Shown here piece after piece: positions 9,248 through 19,772 of a stretch of DNA of 64,000 bases. The translations under genes and the position numbers were made by a program. Position 1 is the first letter of the stretch, and every line of letters starts with the position of its first letter. The notes below the pieces were generated by a model. That model was not told where the DNA came from. It searched no databases and saw nothing but the letters and a program-made list of their open reading frames with translations. This DNA comes from Knoxdaviesia capensis. Lineage: Eukaryota > Ascomycota > Sordariomycetes > Microascales > Gondwanamycetaceae. The stretch covers positions 1,358,151 to 1,422,150 of the forward strand of contig LNGK01000007.1 of the NCBI GenBank assembly GCA_001510575.1. Direction: 5' to 3'.

Positions 9248-10069
9248 GGCCGATGCTGCACCAGAATGAACCAGAGCTAGAACAAGATGCACTGAAGAGG
9301 ATTGAAGCTGAAGAAAAAGGTAAAATTGCAAAGATCGGGAATCCTGTAATGAAAAGTTGCAGTCAGACCACAGATCCTGGCAAGCTGAAAATACTGGCGG
9401 AGTGAAGTTGGGGAAAACTTACAGAGGAAGTGTGGGATCCGTGATCACGCAGCTGCACGATGAAGAGACAAATGGAAACCAAGCAAGAATTCAGTTCTAA
9501 AGAAGATTAGGAAGAAGAAAAGGAAGAAGATATCATAAGAGATCGATGAGCCACCATATCACCATTTGTAAGTGACGAAAGCCTCTTTGTGAGACCAGGA
9601 AGAAATTATACAAAGGCCCATTTTTTATCTAATGAAAAACTTCAGTAAGCGAACAAGATTAGTTAGTTATTCGGAGCATATCCTCATATACATGACAAGG
9701 AGACAGGTAGAAAATCCAGTATGGATTGAATTACCGGGAAGAAGACTTAGAGAAGTAGATCAGGTCTATTCTAGAAGTTATTTGGATGCTTCCTGTAGAG
9801 ACTCGTGCAATTTGTCTCATGATGTTGCCTGGTGGTGTTCGGGTTAAACCCATACCCTAACTACCCCGCTCACTTCTAGGGTCTAACCTGTTTTTACAAC
9901 CCTAGCCTACCCCGCTCAACCCTGGACTAGGGTCCAACCCTTTGGCGACGGAAAAAATCTGTGGTTGACATAGCAAACACCCACAGGACCCGTGAAGCGT
10001 TCCTTGCCCCATTCAAACCAGTCCCACCAAACACTCTGTTCACGGTGTGTGTCAACTACTTTTCTCACA
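9248..10069. other. Divergent upstream region of methyltransferase and chaperone genes
   Basis: It contains the promoters of both flanking genes. An unassigned 71-codon ATG open frame lies at 9632-9847 (+), and a degenerate direct repeat lies at 9853-9939. Purine-rich AG runs occupy about 9485-9600. No TATA element is convincing. Confidence 0.5.
9853..9939. repeat. Degenerate direct repeat with CCCTAA/TAGGGT pieces
   Basis: A block reading ACCCTAACTACCCCGCTCA followed by TAGGGTCTAACC (9853-9888) is repeated in diverged form as ACCCTAGCCTACCCCGCTCA followed by TAGGGTCCAACC (9898-9939). Each copy is internally quasi-palindromic (CCCTA..TAGGG). It is not a telomeric array: there are no consecutive TTAGGG units. 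Origin unknown; a mobile-element end is possible. Confidence 0.6.
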
Positions 10070-10659
10070 ATGCCCGGGTCTCAAGTTTTCGAGGTTTCGT
10101 TCCCGCTGCCGAAGGCGCTGGACACGAAAGTGTTTGTGCACATGACGGTGCGGGACAAGACGATCACGCTGTTCCTGACGACGACGGCGACGGACGACGG
10201 CGCGTCGCTTCCCGGGCTGGGCAGTTTTGTCTATGCGATCCCGAACGTGAGTATCCCCGGCTGTGTGTTTTGTGGGACGGCCTGGGAAGAGACAGTCCAC
10301 TAACACACACTCCCTCTCTCGCACAGCTGGCAAACCCGAGCCAACCGCCGCTGTCCACGGTGCTGTACTCCAGCGAGGCCAGCCTGGAGTTCTCAACACG
10401 GCTGGCGAAGCTGGTTGCACGGCGCTCCGGGCTTCCGGTGTACGTCGGCAGCTCGCTGAGCATGGCCAGCGCGGGCATGGGCGGGTCGGTCGAGGAGGAG
10501 ATGGAGACGTTTCACAAGGTGGTTGAGGTGGCGGTGGCCGGGCTGGCACAGGCGAAGGCGAAGGCAAAGGCGACGGCGGCTGCACCGGGCGAGCAGCAGC
10601 AGCCGCCAGCAGCTGCCGGCTCGGGGTCGGTCGCAGAGGTGGTTGCCGGACAGTCGTGA
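10070..10659 (+). CDS. Proteasome assembly chaperone 4-like protein
   Basis: Exons 10070-10246 and 10327-10659 encode 169 aa; the 80-bp intron (10247-10326) has GTGAGT and a GCACAG acceptor and is in phase 0. The N-terminal strands (KVFVHMTVRDKTITLFL), a middle loop, and the S-x-x-F-S-x-R-L-A-K-L-V-A-R-R-x-G helix followed by a V-Y-V-x strand match the PAC4 fold (human PSMG4, yeast Poc4), and the length is close to the family norm. Family members act with PAC3 as a heterodimeric chaperone for alpha-ring assembly of the 20S proteasome in cytosol and nucleus. The C-terminal tail (about residues 140-169) is low complexity (AK repeats, QQQ, Ala/Gly) and unlikely to be structured. The start is the first in-frame ATG before the conserved strand (CACAATGCC context). 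Confidence 0.82.
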
Positions 10660-11829
10660 AGCGCCGTGTTCGGCCCTTTGGGAGCTGTGCCTCCGCTAGC
10701 TTCTCCGGATGTCCAGGGCCGGCCCTGCTGCATCACTGTGGCTACTGCCAGCTCCGGCAGCAGTGTTTCATGCTTCCAGGTTTTGGAGTGGTAGGGTTGG
10801 ACCCTTTCTCTCCTGTCCAGATGGTAAGAGATCCAGCACGCAAACCGATTCCGTTAGGGTTCAGGGTGCTCTGGTACTGCTCATGCTGTCATTTTTGGAT
10901 ATATTGAGGCTTTGGCGATCAATCACGGGGCTTGTCTCCCTACAGCACCCCCCGTCAGTGCCCTTTTGCGCTGTAAGGCCTGTAATACTGGCCTCTATTC
11001 CCTAAGGCCAGCCAAATGGCCAACGGCCAAATGTCTGTGTCCATAGCCACAGTCTTTTTGTAGGCTGCAAACAGTTATATCCCACCTACTCAGGTACTCT
11101 TTCTATTAAAATCCCATATATCCTATACATGTGACTGTTTCTTCCTCACTTCTGAACCCTTAAAATCGCCATATCACCACGACCACCAAAATTTTCGATC
11201 TTCTGTCTCTTATTATCCACGGTAAACTGTGTTTTACTCCACCCACTTTTCGCTGCTAATCGTCAACTTTATGATAATTTTCCCTATCCCGTTATTATCT
11301 CTCTCTTTTTTCTCCCCCACCTTCTATCACCACTTCAAGTCTCTCTCTCTCTCCTTGTCTCACTTTAATCCTCCAATAATTTTTTTTTTCGTTCGGTGAC
11401 TTATTCGTGTCCTACTAAAAAAAGGTAAAGCTTTTGCTCACATACTATTGTCCCTTCATCTGGCCATCATAACCCCTCTCCTTAACATCTGATCTTGTTA
11501 TTTTTCTTTTCCTCTAAGACCTGCTACACCTCGTCTTTGTTTGCGGACCCCTACTCTTCTAGACTCTGGCCCTTTGTGCTTCTTTTTGTTTTGTTTTTTG
11601 GCTTTTATGCTGGTTGTTTCCCCTATAACTAACGATATTATTGTTGCTGAAGCTAGACCCTAATCTCTCGAACTACTACTCTTCAACCCTCACGATCAAT
11701 CTGTTTCACTCCGGTGTCCTCGAACCGTCCCTCGATTGCATGCAAGCCTGTTAGACGATCTTGATACCGTGTTTTGGTCTCACTGGGTGATACATCCCTG
11801 TATATCAAAGCCTGTGACCGTCACCCGCC
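10660..11829. other. Intergenic region and transportin promoter
   Basis: The first 400 bp are the 3' region of the chaperone gene. From about 11100 the sequence becomes strongly C/T-rich (CTCTCTCTCTCC near 11340, poly-T near 11380), the usual look of a fungal housekeeping promoter and leader ahead of the ATG at 11830. No gene is supported. Confidence 0.6.
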
Positions 11830-14800
11830 ATGGCTTCCTGGGAGCCTTCAGCCGAGTCTCTCGGCCACTTGGCCACCTTCTTGAAGGATTCCCTAAATGG
11901 GGCTGACAAGGCTCTTCAACAGCATGCTGAGAAGGTTCGATCTGATTCCCTGTTCCTGTTAGACATATCATGGTGGGCAGTCCTGCTAACTCCTGTGTTC
12001 TCTCGTCTCTCCAGATGCTCGCGGAAGCGAAGAAGTCTCCCGATTTCGTCAACTACCTCGCATACATCTTCTCCGGTCAGCCAAATGGACTCCCGCAGTT
12101 CACCCAAAACGACCTCCACGTCGTGCGCATGTCCGCCGCCATGATGCTCAAGAACAACCTCAAGACCAACTTCAAACAGATCCCCGCCCAGAGCCTGACT
12201 ATGATTCAGGGCGCCGTCCAAATCTGCCTCCGCGACTCGAATAGCCAGATGCGCAGCCTTGCCGGTAACATTGCTACCGAGTTCATCCAGCGCGGCGGTC
12301 TCATGTCGTGGCCCGAGCTACTGCCGCTCCTCCTCGTCATGTCTATCAACCAGTCTGGAGATGTCTCTCCAGAGGCCCAGGACGCCGCCATGTCGGCCAT
12401 TACGAAGATCTGCGAAGACAACAGCAAGATGTTGGCCCGTGAATTCAGCGGCCAGCGCCCCATCAACATCCTCCTGCCTCAGCTGATCGAGGCCACCAAC
12501 AGCCCCGTAGCCAAGGTGCGCGCCAATGCCCTGGTGGCTTTGAACGTCTTCACTCCCACCGAATCGCAAGCAATGTTGAACAACATTGATACCCTCCTGA
12601 ACCGCCTCTTTGTGCTTGCGGTCGATACCAACGTCGACGTGCGCCGCCAAGTGTGCCGCGCCTTTGTCCACCTCGTCGAAGTCCGGCCCGACAAGCTGCA
12701 GCCGCACATCTCTGGCCTCGTCGACTACATCATCTCTCAGCAAAAGTCCGACGACGACGAGCTTTCCCGTGAGGCCGCCGAGTTCTGGTTGGCGGTTGGC
12801 GAACACGACAATCTCTGGCAGGCCCTGGGCCCCTATCTGCCCAAGATTATCCCCGTTCTGCTGGAGTCCATCGTCTACAGCGGGGAGGACATTGCGCTTC
12901 TCGGTGGCGCTGAAGACGACGACGATGAAGACGACCGCGAGGAGGATATCAAGCCGGCATTTGCCAAGAAGTCGGCCCTCCGCAACAAGCTGGGCGACAA
13001 CAACCCTGCCGCAGCCGGAGATGGCTACCAGAGGGTGGACAACAAGATGGGCGGAGATCTTGAAGAGGGCGAAATCGATAGCGACGAGGAAGAGGAAGGT
13101 GAATTTGGCGATGGCGATGATGATGACCCGGAACCCGATGAGCAGTGGTCGCTGCGCAAGGCTTCAGCAGCCGCTCTGGATGTCTTTGCTCGGGACTTCC
13201 GGAACCCCGTGTTCGAGTGCATTCTGCCGTACCTGACCACGAACCTGCGACACGAAGACTGGCAGTACCGGGAGGCTGCGGTCCTGGCCCTGGGCGCGGT
13301 CGCTGATGGGTGTATTGATGTCGTCACTCCTCACCTCCCTGAGCTCGTCCCCTACCTGCTCTCGCTCCTCAATGACCCCGAGCCCATTGTGCGTCAGATC
13401 ACCTGCTGGACCCTGAGCAGATACTCGCCGTGGGCTGCTGGGCTTTCCGACCCCGCCCAGGTGGCGCAATACTTTGTGCCGATGATGGAGGGCATCCTCC
13501 ACAAGATGCTGGATAGGAACAAGAAGGTTCAGGAAGCCGGAGCTTCGGCTTTTGCCAACTTGGAGGAAAAGGCTGGCGACCGTCTTGCTCCGTACTGCCT
13601 GCCGATCTTGCAACAGTTTGCGCTGTGCTTCCAAAAGTACAAGGACCGCAACATGTACATCCTATACGACTGCGTGCAGACGCTGGCCGAGAGCGTGGGC
13701 CAGACTCTGGCGAATCCCGAGCTGGCTGCGGTGTTGATGCCTGCGCTGACCCGCCGGTACGAGCTGGTGACCGATGAGTCGCGCGAGCTGTTCCCGCTCC
13801 TGGAGTGTCTGTCTTTTGTGGCCCTGGCCATGAAGTCAGGATTTGCTCCTTACGCCAAGCCCGTCTTCCAGAGATGTGTCAACATCATCCACAACAACCT
13901 CGAGCAGGGTCTTGCGGCGAGATCCGACTCCAACGTGATGGCGCCTGAGAAGGATTTCCTGATCACAAGCTTGGACATGTTGAGCGCGCTGGTTCAGGCT
14001 CTGGACACCGCCCAGGCCGTCGAGCTCATCAAGGGCAACCAGAACGCCTTCTTTGAGCTAATGACTCTGTGCATGGAGGATCCCTACGATCCCGTCCGCC
14101 AGTCGGCATATGCGCTTCTCGGCGACTGTGCACGCTTCCTCTTCCCTCTGCTCGAGCAATACCTGGCCAGCATCGTCCCCATTCTGACCAAGCAACTCGA
14201 GCTCGACAGCCTGCCGGATGAGGATGCTGACAAGGGATTCAGTGTGGTCAACAACGCGCTGTGGGCCGTGGGCGAAATCTCCATGCGGTTCGGAGCCGGT
14301 ATGGCGCCGTACGTCGACGGCCTGCTGCAGCATTTTGTGTACATCATGATGAACCCGCGCGTCCCGCGCAGTGTGTCCGAGAACGCGGCCATTGCGACGG
14401 GCCGTCTGGGTCTCGCCAACCACGAGCGCCTGGCCACTGCACTCCCGTCGTTCGCGGACGATTTCCTGTCGACCATGCGGGATATTGATCCCACCGAAGA
14501 GAAGGCTACGGCCTTCACTGGCTTTGCTCGCGTCGTTGCGGGTAACCCGCAGTCTATGGAGCCGACACTGCTGGCGTTCTTCAGCGATATTGCGCAGTTC
14601 CCGCAGTATGACATTGACGCTTCGGCGAAGCAGGATTTGCACGAGGCTTTCCAGAACGTGAGTTTTCCTTTCGCATCTTTCCCGTCTAACTCAGTTGCTT
14701 GGAGGAGTAGTGGCTAACCACATACATTTCTGACATCGTCTCAGGTTATCAATATCTACCGCCAGATCATCCCCCAGTTCGACCAGTTCTTGAGCCGTAT

Positions 14801-14846
14801 GAGACCTAGTGAGCTTCAGGCTTTGAAGCAGGTCTATACTGTTTAG
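11830..14846 (+). CDS. Transportin / karyopherin beta-2 (Kap104-type importin)
   Basis: Three exons (11830-11934, 12015-14657, 14745-14846) encode 949 aa. Both introns (80 and 87 bp) have a branch-like CTAAC and AG acceptors; the first donor is a weak GTTCGA. The protein is all-helical HEAT-repeat sequence. It opens with the importin N-terminal repeat (QQHAEKMLAEAKKSPDF..YLAYIF), followed by the RMSAAMMLKNNLK and WPELLP repeats. An acidic loop occurs at about residues 333-343 and a second, longer acidic insert at about 383-412; the H8 acidic loop is the hallmark of transportin. Family members carry PY-NLS mRNA-binding proteins such as Nab2 and Hrp1 into the nucleus and release them on Ran-GTP. 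The second acidic insert, rich in E/D with GEIDSDEEEEGEFGDGDDDD, looks longer than usual. Exon 3 supplies the conserved C-terminal helix ending in VYTV. Confidence 0.95.
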
Positions 14847-15830
14847 TGTAGCCCCATCTCACCTCAGATATCGGACTGATTCATGATGTGTCGGCGATAG
14901 CCTGGCGGACAGAGTGGTCCGTGGTATTTCGTCGCGATTCACCCACCCACCACAAGTCTTGGTGGTCTTGTGGTATTCTTCACTAGAAAGAGGAGGATTT
15001 TCTTTTATGCTCTCGCTTCTTTTTGTTTTCTTCGTCGTTTTTACACCTTTGCTTTTCAACTGCTTTTTTATTTCCTCGTGTCGCTTTTCGTTCAGTCTTT
15101 TATCAGCTTTCTCCCTCGCTTTCTCTCCAACCACCATCATCACTCCTATTCCATCCACCTCTTAACTCCATTCCTCCCTCTCTCCCTCCTATACCCTCGG
15201 ATCATTGTCGCTGTTGCAGCTTTTGTTGGCGTATGTTAAAAAAGAAGAAGAAGAAGAAGAAGAAGAAGAAGAAGAAGAAGAAGAAGAAGAAGAAGAAGAG
15301 AAAGATTATACAAGGCGAGTCTGGAGTCAACCTTTCAGACTTTGGCAAAATTTAAAGAACTAGCATAGCAGGTATTTTTTCATGGGGTTTTTATTTTTGG
15401 GTCATTGGGATTTTTTTCTTTTTTGGGAGGAAGCAACAGACGATATATGACGAGCACCCTCACTTCTTATATGTCTCTCTAGTCTTCGTCGTTTCTTGGG
15501 GTTCATGGTACTCTTATTTCTTTTTGGGGGAGGAAAATTATAAAGCATCGGTTGGGTTTTGCTTTTGTTCTCGGGGAATCATGTTGGTATTTTCACGGGT
15601 GTGTCAGTTGATGATGATATGGGGGGGACCTGGCCGGGCATATGCAGAATGGGGAGGAATATTATATCGGAGTGTGCTCCTGAGGTGATGGGGTTTTCGC
15701 GTATATGGAATGGATAATACCATGTAGTCGAGGGGATGTGGGCGGTGGGTGTGTGGAGAGAAACAGAGACGATGGATTGAAGCTGTATATGAAGTGTCAC
15801 GACTGTATGTTGAGTGAAGTGTGTCCTCGG
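14847..15830. other. Transportin 3' region with (GAA)n
   Basis: T-rich sequence follows the stop codon and probably holds the 3' UTR. A GAA microsatellite lies at 15243-15299. No gene is seen. Confidence 0.55.
15243..15299. repeat. (GAA)n microsatellite
   Basis: About 19 uninterrupted GAA/AAG units about 400 bp past the transportin stop codon. It creates a spurious poly-Lys open frame. Confidence 0.96.
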
Positions 15831-18800
15831 TAGACAAGATGGGGAGGAGAGAGACACACCAGTCCCGCCAGATCCGGGATCAGGTCGCAGCAGGACCAAG
15901 GATAGCTAGCTCGGGTGGAGATCGGGGGCGCGGCATGTGTGCCGCAGACGTGTCACCCGCTCGTCGCACGCCGGGCGGCCCACCGCCATGCATGGAGACA
16001 ACTCCCGAACGGAGCCCGGAGGAAGCTGCCATGACGTCCCGGAGGCCTTTGGTATGTGTGTGCATCTGGTCTGGCCGGTGGTGTGAAGGGGAGTTCCCCC
16101 GGGGCCACGGCCTCTGTGTTGTTTCCTCCTCCGGGCCCGCTTCCAACGTCATCGACGGCCTCCTGTCCGCCGTCACGTTATTTAGGCGTAGGGACGGGAA
16201 CAACACTGCGCAAGCTTGGGGAAAGGGGCGGAAATGAGCCCAAGAATTGGAAGAAAAAAAACCACGCATTCGCTGGCTCTGCCGGAGGAGTGCTGCACCT
16301 TTCCCCCTCCCGTCCCGGATCCGCAATGCCTCTCGGGAGAATACCAGCACCCGGCCGTTTAAACCCGCTACGGGGGGGGGAAGGGGGACAGACAAGGTGT
16401 TCATATATGGTCTAACAGTTCGTCCCATCGTCCCCGTCGGGGAATAACCTTTCTCATTTTTTCTTGGTTTGCCTTTAGGCGTGCCAGGCAGCAGGACCTT
16501 GCACACAGGTGGAGATTCTGCTTTACTCTCTCAAACGTTACTGAGGGATATACTTGCTCTGTTTATTTTTCTCCTTCGGGTGCGGGACGGGTGGGGGACC
16601 TGGGCGGCACCGCCGAACGAGTCCCGAGACGGCCTCATTCCGGGTTCCCGAGAAGGGGACGTCAGACGGTTTCTTCTGCTTTCCCTTCTCCCTCAATCGC
16701 TTTCTGTGCCCGCATCTTCGGGGGGACTCTCGCCCGCTCTCACAGTCAACTTCATCCCGACCACGTCCGACACTCAACAAAGTTCCCTCAATTCACAACC
16801 GAGGAGCAAGAAATCACCGGCCGATCGCACCATCGCCACCCGCTCCGGCCTGCCTTTTCGGTGCGGGTGGATGTCGGTGAGTCGGTTACCAGAGCCGGTG
16901 TGTACGTCCCAACAACCACCGACCAGGAACGAGGGGAGCTTCCGCGGGGAGTCCAGCTCCGAGCAAACTTGAAGATGCACTCGACGGTTGTTTTTAGTTT
17001 TTTAACGTGGTGATTTTAAAACAGATTGGCACAGAGTCGCTCTAGCAGAGTTCGAAATCCACCCGGCCACCCGCGGCTTTGCAACAGCTTCCTCAAGTTC
17101 GGCTTGTGCGCTTCCGAGAGCTTGGGCTCAGACTCGGCTACGGGACCCTCACGTCTACGATATGTGTCGTTTGGGTTTCTTTTTCGGTGGTCTCAACTAA
17201 CCCGTCTCTATTTCCCTGATTCAGTGACCTGTCTATCGCTCGGCCGTAGTCTTGCTTAGCACCGTCGCCAGTTCCCAGTGAAGAGCCCACTCCACCGGGA
17301 TATACCTTGTTTTTGTGTTGTCCCGCGTCCAGCTGTTAAGGTCGCGTCCGGTACAGCGCCGGCCGGTTAGTTTTTTTTTCCTTTCTATTTTTCCCTCTCT
17401 CTCTGCTAAGGTTGAAAGCTGAGGATGGGGTCCGGTCTGTTTATTATTTATTTATTCCCCAGTGTCCACTTGGAAGAAGAAAATCCTTTTCTTCTCCATA
17501 GACTGGTACACACAAGTTCCCTGGTGGAGAAGCCACTCTCGCTGGACTACTGTACACATTTAAAGGTCCTCCGGGGATCGCCCCGAACTAAAGGCCAAAA
17601 AAGAAGAAAACCCACCTCCCACTTCAGGCTCGGCACCTGCAAAAACAAAAACTGCCAGTATCTTTTACGTATTCTGTTCTGTGCGTCTTTTTTTCCTGTT
17701 TTTTTTTTTCGCTGCCGCTCTGCAGTCCCCGGCACAGGCAGTACGGGCCCCTCAGGGTCTGTTGTTCGGTGGCCTGATTGCCGGGAATATGCCTGATTAT
17801 GCACCTCTCGGGCAACCGACCACCAGCGAAGCACGCAAGGGAATTCTCACCGGGCTGAGCTGTTCATGGCGACGTCACAGTGTTCAGACCAGCCAAGACT
17901 CACACAACACAACACAACTCTTGGGCTCAAAGCCGCACGAGCCATTCGGCCACTGACACGTATAGGAACTGGTACGTGGTTGGCTGGTATAATTCGGCAT
18001 GTAGTCCACTGGGGAGAGTGAGTGAGACACGGTCTCATGATCCCAGAGGGAGGAACCGGAAAGCGCTTTGCGGTTCTATATTTAGATTCGCTGTGGCCAG
18101 CCGGCCTGAAGAACACCACCGCCGCATGCCCAACAGGTGACAGTCACGATACCCTTACAAAGAAACCCTAACCCTACTGCAGCACTCGCGTCAACCCTAA
18201 GTCTAACGCATCATCACGGGCTGGAGAATGACACCGATACTCTCTCAACGTCCAGGAAGGAAATACCCGACCTGTCTGTGGATAATCAGGGCCACCCCAC
18301 ATGAGCCCCCGTCCATCCCGGCGAAACCCCCGGATGCGCAACCGGGAAAACAAGGGCGTGCACATCCCGCTTTGCCACAGTCCTCGGAGGACTTCATGTC
18401 TGTGAGGCTGTAAGCATGAAACACCGAGGCCGTTATTTTTGAGCAACCCGCCCCCCCACACACCCAGAGCAACGGGGAATGCGCGATGACACGTATCACC
18501 GCGCCGGAGACATACCCAACCACCGGCCGCCAGGCTAACTAACCGAGGGTGAGGAGGAGGAGGCAAAGAACACGAGCTTTCCTGGCGAGTCGGGCAAAAG
18601 AATAGACGCGATACCATGCAAGCCAGCCTGCAGTGTGAGGTGAAGAGAAGAGAAAAGTGTAAGTCGAGTCCCGGCGGACTAGCCAGGCTAGCGGAAGCTA
18701 TGCCCATTGATCGCCAAGTTCAGGCGCGCAAAAGAAAAAACCTCGTGTCTGAGGAGGGTTGTGTTATATTTAGAAACTGCAATATCACGGCATCTCCTTA

Positions 18801-19320
18801 GTTTTGCCTTTACGAAGCACGGAGGGCCAATACTACCTGGTGCAGTGGGGAAACACACATCAAAGCTTATTCCGCCTACACGCAGATTTCTACGGGACGG
18901 TGCAGAATGAAAGAAAGGCACGGGTATAAACCATGGGCCACCACCAAGGGTCTTTCTGGCTGGGGGAACATCGCATATCGGTGCAAATCCCCCCAGGGAC
19001 GGGGACCACTACTACGGGAGCCAGAGACAGGACAGGAGATATTGCTGCCCTAGAGAAGGGCCCGGTGAAACAGGACTCAGCCTCATTGAGCCCTTCCACC
19101 GGCCCAAAAGGGACACCGGATCGTTACACTATGATTTGGGAAAGGTACCTATTACTTGCGAGATACATGCAAATCCCGAGAGAAAGGGGTCTCTAGCTCC
19201 CTACATAACTACACCAACGGCGGATCCTTAAAAAATAAAATAAAAAGCACCGGTCTTGACTTACCATAGAGTTCTGACTAATACACGGTGTATGATGAAG
19301 GACCTTGAGAGCGTCGAACA
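15831..19320. other. Gene-poor region, part 1
   Basis: GC-moderate sequence with many short overlapping open frames on both strands and no conserved domain, consistent coding bias or credible exon series. Two telomere-like units (ACCCTAACCCTA) at about 18167-18178 are too few for an interstitial telomere. It may hold non-coding transcripts, but nothing in the sequence proves one. Confidence 0.5.
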
Positions 19321-19329
19321 AACCATATC

Positions 19330-19635
19330 CTAAGAGATGTTACTTGCAATTATGCATTCAAATAAGAGGAAAGCAAGCAAGCGGAGGAGAAGAACAGCGA
19401 GAAGAGGGAACATTATTGCTGTTCCCATCGTAGTTGATAAGGGGACATGCCTTTTCGACCTGTTTTCACGATTGCTGAAATTCCTCTTGAATTCTTCGGT
19501 CGATTTATATTCTTCTCTATATGACCAGCTGGCCGTCCAGTACACTATGATCTCTCCCAAAACAACGGCCGTTCTGATGTCCTCAAGATCAAGTATACGC
19601 TGCCAGTAACCAACCATATTCTCATATGTGTCCAT
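19330..19635 (-). CDS. Hypothetical small protein with C-terminal hydrophobic helix (doubtful)
   Basis: An ATG-started 101-codon frame. Residues 1-65 are charged and fairly protein-like; a long hydrophobic stretch follows near residues 73-97 (PLLAVLLLRLLAFLLFECII), like a tail anchor. No family is recognised, and no splice signals or neighbours support it. It is directly followed on the other strand by the possible gene relic at 19650-19772. Treat as a candidate only. Confidence 0.2.
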   Translation of the reverse strand: MDTYENMVGYWQRILDLEDIRTAVVLGEIIVYWTASWSYREEYKSTEEFKRNFSNRENRSKRHVPLSTTMGTAIMFPLLAVLLLRLLAFLLFECIIASNIS

Positions 19636-19649
19636 CCTCCCATTCTCGT

Positions 19650-19772
19650 CACTCGATTGATAACGACGTCATCTACCTCCGCATCTGCGACCGGAGTTAA
19701 CCCCCGCAAGCTCGCCTTCGTAGACCTCGCCAACATCGCGCGCGAGTCCGGCACCAGGACCACCGCAGTGAA
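19650..19772 (+). pseudogene. Possible gene relic with strong C-ending codon bias
   Basis: Within otherwise non-coding-looking sequence this patch reads as two short plus-strand frames whose codons nearly all end in C or G. One frame ends in N-D-V-I-Y-L-R-I-C-D-R-S-stop; the overlapping second frame continues with G-V-N-P-R-K-L-A-F-V-D-L-A-N-I-A-R-E-S-G-T. The bias resembles the true exons of this window, and the frame change in the middle would fit a one-base indel. I do not recognise the protein. A chance GC-rich patch remains possible. Confidence 0.3.

Noticed and set aside
18167..18178. Interstitial telomere-like repeat (ACCCTAACCCTA), with similar single units near 9853, 25236, 36541, 45865 and 62884
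   Set aside because: Only one or two units each. Too short to be a telomere relic and expected by chance at this density.
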